Below are positions 1-4,616 of a DNA stretch of 5,294 bases, in pieces (position 1 is the stretch's first letter; every line of letters starts with the position of its first letter). Under the pieces are notes generated by a model, which was not told where the DNA came from, ran no database searches, and saw nothing but the letters and a program-made list of their open reading frames with translations. A program made the translations under genes and the position numbers. The stretch is from Thermomicrobiales bacterium (GTDB lineage Bacteria; Chloroflexota; Chloroflexia; Thermomicrobiales; UBA6265), in assembly GCA_025928535.1 (NCBI GenBank), contig JAICJJ010000244.1:1-5294 (forward strand). Direction: 5' to 3'.

Positions 1-609
1 CAAACCGCGCAGGCGGGCCGGATGGGCGCTCAGATCGGGCAGGCAGGCGTCGGCCAGCGAGCAATGGCGGCAGCGCGCGTCGTTCACGGCCGGCGGCAAT
101 TGCTGGCCGGCGAGCATCGCTCGCACCGCCGCCGTCGCCTGCGCCACCGCCGCGCGCTGGGCGTCGTCGAAGGCCACTTCGAGCCGCTGGCGATTGGCGT
201 GTTGCCAGAGGGCGCCGGCCGGGACCGGATGGCCGAACATTTCTTCGAGGCAGAGCGCCTGGGCGCAGAGTTGCAAGGCGGCGTGACGGGCGCCGCGGCG
301 GTCGCCCGCCTTGTATTCGACCGGATAGGGCGTGTCGCCGTGAAACTCGACCAGATCGGCCCGGCCGGTCAAGCCGAGCCGATCGGACCAGAGCGGCAGC
401 GCCCGCGCCGTGCGGACGCCGCGTTCGATGACGTCGCCCGACTCGTCGGCGGCGCGATGGACGCGGTTGCCGCGCAGGGTGTAGAGATTTTCGTCGTAGG
501 TCTGCTCCAGGTGGATCAGTCCACACTGGCGCGGGCAATAGCTCCAATGCTCGAGGGCGGAGATGGGCACGAGGTCGTCGTCGGCCCATTGGGTTCGCGT
601 GTCGTCCAT
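1..609 (-). CDS. cas4: Cas4 adaptation exonuclease, type I-C (3' end outside window)
   Basis: This is a RecB-family nuclease with an Fe-S cluster. In type I-C systems Cas4 acts with Cas1-Cas2 to select and trim prespacers that carry the right PAM. The reading frame is open from ATG at 609 to the window edge, exactly 203 codons with no stop, so the C-terminus is missing. Visible motifs: an N-terminal cysteine motif YCPRQC (C25, C29); the RecB-type His in GNRVH (H51); GRADLVE (D85, motif II); VEYKAG (E98, K100, motif III); LQLCAQAL (Q113, QhXXY-like); and a C-terminal cluster C180, C183, C189 (CRHCSLADAC), which with C25 would bind the Fe-S cluster. Cas4 in this subtype is usually a little over 200 residues, so only a short tail should be missing. 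A fusion to Cas1 downstream cannot be excluded because the end is not seen. It is separated from cas7 by 168 nt, long for this operon. Confidence 0.95.
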   Translation of the reverse strand, partial: MDDTRTQWADDDLVPISALEHWSYCPRQCGLIHLEQTYDENLYTLRGNRVHRAADESGDVIERGVRTARALPLWSDRLGLTGRADLVEFHGDTPYPVEYKAGDRRGARHAALQLCAQALCLEEMFGHPVPAGALWQHANRQRLEVAFDDAQRAAVAQATAAVRAMLAGQQLPPAVNDARCRHCSLADACLPDLSAHPARLRGL

Positions 610-613
610 GCCG

Positions 614-619
614 CCTCCC
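614..619 (-). promoter_or_regulatory. Ribosome binding site of cas4
   Basis: On the minus strand GGGAGG lies 4 nt before the ATG at 609. The spacing is a little short, but no in-frame ATG, GTG or TTG lies close upstream, and the protein begins just before the conserved N-terminal cysteine motif, so this start is preferred. Confidence 0.6.
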
Positions 620-676
620 GCCGCCGCGCCGAATCTGAAGCGGGCGGCGCCGGCGCCCGCACCTGTCTGACTACCT

Positions 677-688
677 GTTTCAATCCCC
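677..688 (-). repeat. CRISPR-repeat-like 3' handle, single copy
   Basis: On the minus strand the 12 bases GGGGATTGAAAC match the shape of the 3' end of type I-C repeats, which commonly end in GGATTGAAAC and become the 5' handle of the crRNA. There is only one copy, and the 20 bases before it do not look like the usual GTCGC-type start of an I-C repeat, so it is not an array. It lies in the cas7-cas4 gap, in the same orientation as the operon, immediately downstream of the foldable region. It may be a degenerate repeat, part of a regulatory crRNA-like RNA, or chance. Confidence 0.3.
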
Positions 689-777
689 GCCGATCGCGCT
701 CGATTGCGGGAGCGGTGATGTCTCCGCCGCTCCCGCCGCCGGCTCCGGCGCTCGCGCGATCGAGCGCGAAGCGGAAG

Positions 778-1698
778 TCAGGCGTCCAGCCGCGTCAGGG
801 TGACGCCTTCCGGCAGATCGGCCGCATCGACCGTCACCCGGTAATCGCCGAATGCTCGCGGCGCTTTCGTCTCGTCCACCGGTTCGACGCGAATGCGATC
901 GAGCAGCCGGTGCGCCGGCGCGTTGCCGAGCGGGTTGTCGTGGCTGAAGACCCAGAGCCCCCGGCACGCCATCATGCCGCGCGACGCCGAGCGGTCAAGA
1001 TCCCACATCATTTGCAGCGCTTCCCAGAGAGCCGCCAGATCATCGCCGTCGAAGCCGGTTCGGCGGGCGAACGGAGGCACGACGAAGAGGCTGGCGCGGT
1101 AGAGGCCATAGGGCACCAGCGCCTTGCGTCCCATTTCGGTTCGCTTGCCGCCCGCTTCGTCCCCTTCCGCTGTGACCGTGCGGACGTCTTCTGGCTTGGT
1201 GATCGCCACCCGGGTGATGGACAGATCGAGCGGCACGATCGGCGAGATGCTGCGGGCGAAGGTGATCTGCACCGGGCCGCGGACCTGGCCGGCGTTGATG
1301 CCGGTCGACATCACCGCGCCGAAGGTCCGCACGTCGTAGAAGTTGCCGCACATCCACGCTTGCGCCCGATCGACGTCGCCGCGCGCCTGCGTCTTGCCTT
1401 TCGACGCCAAGCCGAGCTCGTCGTAGGCCCGCTGGTGCAGGTCGTTCAGCGCGACGCCCTTGTTTTGCACGTAAATCTTGTAGCGCGCCTGCTCGCCCCG
1501 CGTCGCGTCGATCCAATCGCGCACCTTGCGCTTGATGGCGACGTCGGTGACGAGGCCGTGCATCGTCTCGGGATCGACGCGCGGCAAGTTGCCGGCGTCG
1601 GGGTCGCCGTTCGGGTTGCCGTCGGCGACATCGAACAAGAGCGCCGCGTCGTGGCGCCGGCTGGGATCGAGATGAACGGCGTCGGTCGTGACGGTCAT
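778..1698 (-). CDS. cas7: Cas7 (Csd2) type I-C Cascade backbone subunit
   Basis: This RAMP-fold protein polymerises along the crRNA spacer to form the backbone of the I-C Cascade complex. The 306-residue product carries family hallmarks: an N-terminal RAMP strand leading into DGNPNGDPDAGNLPR (26-40); KRKVRDW (56-62); a central block FYDVRTFGAVMSTG (120-133) followed by NAGQVRGPVQ and FARSISPI (135-153); and PYGLYRA near 196-202. The length is typical or slightly long. The start at 1698 is chosen because a strong AAGGAG lies 6 nt upstream and the protein then begins just before the conserved first strand. The frame is open further upstream to 1962, but that extension lies inside cas8c and has no family similarity. 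The gene follows cas8c after 55 nt in the same orientation. No broken motif is seen. Confidence 0.97.
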   Translation of the reverse strand: MTVTTDAVHLDPSRRHDAALLFDVADGNPNGDPDAGNLPRVDPETMHGLVTDVAIKRKVRDWIDATRGEQARYKIYVQNKGVALNDLHQRAYDELGLASKGKTQARGDVDRAQAWMCGNFYDVRTFGAVMSTGINAGQVRGPVQITFARSISPIVPLDLSITRVAITKPEDVRTVTAEGDEAGGKRTEMGRKALVPYGLYRASLFVVPPFARRTGFDGDDLAALWEALQMMWDLDRSASRGMMACRGLWVFSHDNPLGNAPAHRLLDRIRVEPVDETKAPRAFGDYRVTVDAADLPEGVTLTRLDA

Positions 1699-1704
1699 GA
1701 CAGA

Positions 1705-1710
1705 CTCCTT
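1705..1710 (-). promoter_or_regulatory. Ribosome binding site that fixes the cas7 start
   Basis: AAGGAG on the minus strand lies 6 nt before the ATG at 1698. It decides between this start and a longer open frame that reaches back into cas8c. Confidence 0.85.
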
Positions 1711-1753
1711 CGTCGTGTGGACGGGTCGCGTTCCCTGCGTATCGTGATCGGCC

Positions 1754-2197
1754 TTACTCGTCTGAATCGTCCTCCGTAGCCGCGTTCGCTTCGCCGTGTT
1801 CGCCGCGCTCGCGCTCGGCGCGCCGCTCGCGAGCGGCGCGCCGGTCGGCGGCTCGTTGGTGATAGAACCCGAGCGCGAACAGCCCTTGCTCCGGCAATGT
1901 GAGGGTTTTCGGGAACGCCGCCAGCGGCGCGAGCACGTCTTCGAGTCGCCTTTCGAGTGCATGCGCGGCAGCTTCGGTGCTGCGATCCTTGCGCAGTTTG
2001 GCGAGATGCGGGCGCGCTCCGTGCAGCAACGTGCCGAAGACCGAAGCCGGAGCCGACGCCGCCGTGCCGTAGAACTTGTCGACGATCGTGGCGTTCGGGT
2101 TGTTCAGCGCTCGTCGCTGGATCGCGTCGAGCACCGCCAGCAGCCGCCCGCACAGGTACGCCGGATTGCCGTTGTCGAGATCCAACTGTTCGCTCAC
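1754..2197 (-). CDS. cas11: Cas11c small subunit, internal translation product of cas8c
   Basis: In type I-C (and I-B, I-D) systems the small subunit is known to be made from a separate start inside the large-subunit gene; in Desulfovibrio vulgaris I-C it is the C-terminal part of Cas8c. Here codon 442 of cas8c is an in-frame GTG at 2197-2195, preceded on the minus strand by GGGAGGA (2210-2204), with 7 nt between GGAGG and GTG. The product would be 147 residues, beginning (M)SEQLDLDNGNPAYLCGRL, just where the helical small-subunit domain of this family starts. Cas8c has no methionine codon after residue 349, so a non-ATG start would be required. It would line the belly of Cascade and stabilise the crRNA-target hybrid and displaced strand. 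The site and frame are seen; use as a start is inferred from the family. Confidence 0.72.
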   Translation of the reverse strand: MSEQLDLDNGNPAYLCGRLLAVLDAIQRRALNNPNATIVDKFYGTAASAPASVFGTLLHGARPHLAKLRKDRSTEAAAHALERRLEDVLAPLAAFPKTLTLPEQGLFALGFYHQRAADRRAARERRAERERGEHGEANAATEDDSDE

Positions 2198-3520
2198 CTC
2201 GCGTCCTCCCGTCAGTTCCGGATGTGCGCCGAGCACCAATTTGATGAGCGCCGCGCGCTCGCGCGTCACTCCTTGCTCCGCCCGGCAGCGTCGGACGGCG
2301 GCAAAGAGCAGTTCCAGCGGCGGCGGCGTGCCGCCCAACGCCAAGCCGATCAGCCCCTCGACCACGCGCTCGGCTGGCGGGTCTTTCCGGGGATCGCGCG
2401 TTGTCGCGTTTGCCAGCCGCCAGGCCGGCAGCGGCCGGCCTTCCTCGCCGTCCGGCTCGACCAGCGCCTGCAACATGAACCAGCGGCCGAGACGGCGCTT
2501 CGCCTCGCCGACCGTCGTGTCGATCCAGGAGCGGACCACGACCCGGCTGCCGCTCGCGCTCAGGCCGAGGGCGTAAAACGCGGCGGGATCGATGTCGGCC
2601 GCCGCCGCGCGGCCGGTTTGCGCGGCGGCGATCAATTCGCGAACTTCCTCCGGCTCCGGCGCGCTCAACACGCGCTTCGGGCGAAAGCCGGTCGGCACGA
2701 GCGTCCAGAAGACAGAGGCGGTCTCGCCGACCCGGAACGACGTTTCCTCGCCCGCCAGCAAGGCGTTCAGCGCGTTGCCGTACGCCTCGGCGCACGATTG
2801 GCAGGTCGGCGCGATCAACGAATTGGCGAGTCCGTAACTTTCGAAGGCGGCGGCATTGGCCGAGATCAGGTCCATTCCCGACATCTGCCCGCCGGGAATG
2901 CCCTTGATCTTCAGCGGATGCCGCCGCAGCGCGGACCGCATCTGCCCGCAGCCGATGCATTCCATCAGGTCGCCGGCCCCGCCAGCGGCTTCGCTCTCGT
3001 CCGCTTCGCCGGCGCCGTTGAAATCGGCCCAAAACGCTCGAACCGCCGGCAGGTCGATCGGCAGCGAGCCATCGACGCGAAAGGTGAGCGTTGCGCCGGG
3101 GTCGAAGTCGTCCGGCAACGACGGCAAGCGTTCTGGCAGGCCGCGCAGAAACTCGGCGACGGCGGCGACCGCCGGCTCGTTCGTCGCCGCCGCGCATTGC
3201 GCGACCAGAGCGGCGAAGGCGGCTTGCTGTTGGGGAACCCGCTCCGGGCGGTCTTTTTCGGTCGGCAGGCCGAGGGCGTAGACGCCGGTGTCGGCCAGCA
3301 ACTTCGGCTTGATGCTGGAAGCCCGCTTGACATGCGGCGCGAGCCGGCGGCCGCCCCGGCTGGCCGCCTTGTCGTTGGCGTTCGCGGTGTCGATCGGCGG
3401 CCCGAGCGGCCGTCCGTCGCGATCGAGGTCGAGGATGTAGCGGATCGGCTGTTCCTGGTACATCGGCGGCGGGAGAGACAGGCGACGCTCCGCATACTCC
3501 CGCAGGCGCTCCATCACCAT
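1754..3520 (-). CDS. cas8c: Cas8c (Csd1) large subunit of type I-C Cascade
   Basis: Cas8c is the large subunit of the I-C effector. In this family it contacts the PAM, helps open the target duplex and provides the docking surface for Cas3. The 588-residue protein has the family layout: an N-terminal region with PIRYILDLDRDG (25-36) and KPKLLADTGVYALGL (71-85); a four-cysteine site, CIGC (188-191) and CQSC (240-243), likely to bind zinc; between them KIKGIPGGQMSGMDLISANA (204-223), highly typical of Csd1; and a helical C-terminal third with DLDNGNPAYLCGRLLAVL (447-464) and GFYHQR (551-556). The tail (558-588) is Arg-rich and then acidic, and looks disordered. The first ATG is preferred over the ATG two codons later because GAGGAGG ends 8 nt before it. 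It starts 3 nt after the cas5c stop, so translation is probably coupled. The last quarter also encodes Cas11c. Confidence 0.97.
   Translation of the reverse strand: MVMERLREYAERRLSLPPPMYQEQPIRYILDLDRDGRPLGPPIDTANANDKAASRGGRRLAPHVKRASSIKPKLLADTGVYALGLPTEKDRPERVPQQQAAFAALVAQCAAATNEPAVAAVAEFLRGLPERLPSLPDDFDPGATLTFRVDGSLPIDLPAVRAFWADFNGAGEADESEAAGGAGDLMECIGCGQMRSALRRHPLKIKGIPGGQMSGMDLISANAAAFESYGLANSLIAPTCQSCAEAYGNALNALLAGEETSFRVGETASVFWTLVPTGFRPKRVLSAPEPEEVRELIAAAQTGRAAAADIDPAAFYALGLSASGSRVVVRSWIDTTVGEAKRRLGRWFMLQALVEPDGEEGRPLPAWRLANATTRDPRKDPPAERVVEGLIGLALGGTPPPLELLFAAVRRCRAEQGVTRERAALIKLVLGAHPELTGGREVSEQLDLDNGNPAYLCGRLLAVLDAIQRRALNNPNATIVDKFYGTAASAPASVFGTLLHGARPHLAKLRKDRSTEAAAHALERRLEDVLAPLAAFPKTLTLPEQGLFALGFYHQRAADRRAARERRAERERGEHGEANAATEDDSDE
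2204..2210 (-). promoter_or_regulatory. Internal ribosome binding site for Cas11c
   Basis: GGGAGGA on the minus strand inside cas8c, encoding Gly-Gly around residues 438-439, is well spaced from the in-frame GTG at 2197. It is as strong as the binding sites in front of the annotated genes. Confidence 0.68.
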
Positions 3521-3523
3521 CGG

Positions 3524-4183
3524 TCACGCCTCCTCATGGGTTGGCGCCGCCGGGACGCGCAAGACGCCCTGTTCGAGCGTCGCGTCGAAGAACCGGGGCG
3601 CGCCGCGACCGGTCCCGTCGTCGAGGTAGTCGATGCTGTGGAGCATTCGGCCGAACGCTTCGGTTCGATCGATTGGGTGCTCGGACCCGTCCGGCGGGCC
3701 GAACGACGCGGAAAATTCCCGGCACCCGAGGTAGGGCTGGGAAAAGCATTGCCCTCGCTCCACCCGTCGGCGGAACTGGTCGCGGTATTTCGCGGCGGCA
3801 TTCGTTCCGCCGGCATGTGGCTCCGGCTGCGCCCGAATCAGGTAGGCCACCTTATACAGACCGAGCGTGTGCCGCTGCGCCCGGTTGTCCGGATCGGTGG
3901 CGTCGAAGCCGCCACCACGTCTGGCCCAATCCCGCGCGGCGCGCTCCGACGCCCGCTGGTTCACCTCGTTTCGCAAGAGCGAAAACCAGCGGATGTCGTT
4001 CAACACCCAGATTTCTTCGATCCGCCAGCGGATTTCCGGCTTCCAGAAGATGCTCGCCAACACCCCTGCGGCGGCCGAAGGGGTCATCACGGGATAACTG
4101 ACTCGCTCGACTTTCGCCTCGGGACGGGTGAAACAGGCCCGCTCTCCCCACACCTTCACCGCGAGCGGCGGCCATGCCTCCAT
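3524..4183 (-). CDS. cas5c: Cas5c (Cas5d) pre-crRNA endonuclease and Cascade subunit
   Basis: Type I-C systems lack Cas6; Cas5c cuts the pre-crRNA at the base of the repeat hairpin and then stays on the crRNA 5' handle in Cascade. The 219-residue protein shows KVWGERACFTRPEAKVERVS (10-29), VMTPSAAAGVLASIFWKPEI (32-51), VLNDIRW (60-66), RNEV (71-74), the RAQRHTLGL segment (101-109) and a YLGCREFSA block (151-159), all characteristic of Cas5d. From memory, the catalytic residues proposed for the Bacillus halodurans enzyme are Tyr46, Lys116 and His117. Here Phe46 and Arg104-His105 seem to occupy these places, so the Tyr is replaced. The start is supported by AGGAGG 8 nt upstream. The TGA overlaps the region of the cas8c ribosome binding site. 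A sigma70-type promoter about 125 nt upstream suggests this is the first gene of its transcript. Confidence 0.97.
   Translation of the reverse strand: MEAWPPLAVKVWGERACFTRPEAKVERVSYPVMTPSAAAGVLASIFWKPEIRWRIEEIWVLNDIRWFSLLRNEVNQRASERAARDWARRGGGFDATDPDNRAQRHTLGLYKVAYLIRAQPEPHAGGTNAAAKYRDQFRRRVERGQCFSQPYLGCREFSASFGPPDGSEHPIDRTEAFGRMLHSIDYLDDGTGRGAPRFFDATLEQGVLRVPAAPTHEEA
3529..3535 (-). promoter_or_regulatory. Ribosome binding site of cas8c within the end of cas5c
   Basis: GAGGAGG on the minus strand lies in the last codons of cas5c (His-Glu-Glu-Ala) and ends 8 nt before the cas8c ATG at 3520. The arrangement implies translational coupling, giving related amounts of the two Cascade subunits. 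Confidence 0.85.
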
Positions 4184-4299
4184 GCCTCCCCCCTCCTCGC
4201 TTCAACGCGCCCGGCGCAATGTCATGAGACGCCGCACGGCGCAGCGCCCGCGACCACTTTCCTTTCTGATTACATCAAGATCGTATTCGCGCGATCGAT
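4184..4299 (-). other. Predicted 5' leader of the cas5c-cas8c-cas7-cas4 transcript
   Basis: If transcription starts about 7 nt after the predicted -10 box, near 4299, the message has a leader of roughly 115 nt before cas5c. No convincing small gene or riboswitch is seen in it. A weak inverted repeat, TCGCG-N10-CGCGA (4287-4306), spans the predicted start point and could be an operator, but five-base arms are common in DNA this GC-rich. Confidence 0.4.
4192..4197 (-). promoter_or_regulatory. Ribosome binding site of cas5c
   Basis: AGGAGG on the minus strand, followed by a G-run, ends 8 nt before the cas5c ATG at 4183. It supports this start over another ATG at 4175, which is out of frame. Confidence 0.85.
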
Positions 4300-4305
4300 G
4301 ACGCG

Positions 4306-4334
4306 ATTCTAGAGACCACAACCGATGTTGTCAA
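4306..4334 (-). promoter_or_regulatory. Sigma70-type promoter upstream of cas5c
   Basis: On the minus strand a perfect -35 box TTGACA (4334-4329) is separated by exactly 17 nt from TAGAAT (4311-4306), one base from the -10 consensus TATAAT. The surrounding bases are more AT-rich than the coding DNA. The expected start is near 4299. It points towards cas5c and lies between cas3 and cas5c, so it could drive cas5c-cas8c-cas7-cas4 and any adaptation genes beyond, independently of cas3. It is predicted from sequence alone; a housekeeping sigma factor with standard box preferences is assumed. Confidence 0.72.
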
Positions 4335-4341
4335 TGTTGTC
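4325..4341 (-). repeat. Two 8-bp direct repeats overlapping the -35 box
   Basis: On the minus strand GACAACAT occurs twice, at 4341-4334 and 4332-4325, with a 9-bp period. The second copy starts inside the -35 hexamer. It could be a tandem binding site for a regulator of the cas promoter or a simple slippage duplication. Confidence 0.6.
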
Positions 4342-4380
4342 GTTCGATCGGGGTGCATCAAAGTTTTGCGGGCGGGGTTC

Positions 4381-4487
4381 GGTAGGGGCACGGCATGCCG
4401 TGCCCGGTGGCCCGAAAGGGCCACAACTCATCAAATCGCGGTCTATCGGCCTGCGGCCGATCGGGCACGGCATGGCGTGCCCCTACC
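4381..4487. repeat. Inverted-repeat element with three-way-junction folding (MITE-like)
   Basis: The two ends, 4381-4406 and 4462-4487, are inverted copies matching at 25 of 26 positions. Inside, directly against the left arm, is a perfect 7-bp hairpin GTGGCCC-GAAA-GGGCCAC (4407-4424). Directly against the right arm is a second perfect 7-bp hairpin ATCGGCC-TGC-GGCCGAT (4445-4461), its last base touching the outer arm. A 20-nt spacer (4425-4444) separates the hairpins. The left arm also contains a perfect 20-bp palindrome (4386-4405); one base breaks the equivalent palindrome on the right. Each outer arm has TA two bases in from its end, as expected if a TA target were duplicated, though symmetry alone would give this too. 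It encodes no protein. I recall similar GGGGCACGGCATGCCGTGCCC-type repeats scattered through unrelated bacterial genomes, so it is probably a mobile non-autonomous element inserted between cas3 and cas5c. Confidence 0.8.
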
Positions 4488-4616
4488 ACAGCAGTTGGCG
4501 ACCGTGCCGCAACAACTTGACGCGCACCCGTTCGATCGAGGCGCGTTGCAGCCGGCTCCGGAGAGGGCGCGCTCGTTCGGGCCGAGGTCGTCCTCCCGGA
4601 CGGTCGACCGAAAGCG
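4488..4616. other. Gap between the cas3 stop and the inverted-repeat element
   Basis: These 129 bases after the cas3 stop have no recognisable gene. The minus-strand frames continue openly for a while but show no family similarity and no ribosome binding site. A 10-bp palindrome CGGTCGACCG lies at 4601-4610. No hairpin followed by a T-run was found, so a terminator for cas3 is not evident. Confidence 0.5.

Larger units (their letters stand above)
610..777 (-). other. Foldable cas7-cas4 intercistronic region
   Basis: This 168-nt stretch holds no gene but is rich in inverted repeats. A perfect 10-bp pair joins 706-715 with 727-736 (11-nt loop). A 5-bp hairpin with a 4-nt loop lies directly next to it at 737-750. 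An 11-bp pair, 694-704 with 759-769, encloses both, so the three helices could form a three-way junction. A competing 7-bp hairpin (748-754 with 761-767) begins 10 nt after the cas7 stop. None is followed by a T-run, so an intrinsic terminator is unlikely. The transcript could use these folds as an attenuator, an mRNA-stability element or a small RNA. GC-rich DNA folds easily, so function is inference; the perfect 10- and 11-bp arms are what is actually seen. Confidence 0.45.

Noticed and set aside
677..708. CRISPR array
   Set aside because: Only one repeat-like end is present. No second copy or regularly spaced repeat was found anywhere in the window.
22..1779. Plus-strand open frame of 585 codons
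   Set aside because: It is antisense to cas4 and cas7, whose minus-strand products carry complete family motifs. Its translation is Arg-, Ala- and Gly-rich with no recognisable domain, as expected for shadow frames in GC-rich DNA.
1699..1962. N-terminal extension of cas7 to 1962
   Set aside because: The frame is open, but the extra residues lie within cas8c, show no Cas7 similarity and would bypass the strong AAGGAG in front of 1698.
1695..3527. Minus-strand open frame of 610 codons overlapping cas8c
   Set aside because: It is a different frame of the cas8c region, rich in Arg and Ala and without motifs, whereas the 588-codon frame has all Csd1 hallmarks.
1796..4312. Plus-strand open frame of 838 codons
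   Set aside because: It lies antisense to all of cas8c and cas5c and crosses their boundary. Its composition is that of a shadow frame (Arg, Ala, Gly, Pro), and no ribosome binding site or domain was seen.
4381..4487. Intrinsic terminator of cas3
   Set aside because: The stems are long and GC-rich, but neither strand has a T-run after the outer helix, and the composite structure fits a repeat element better.
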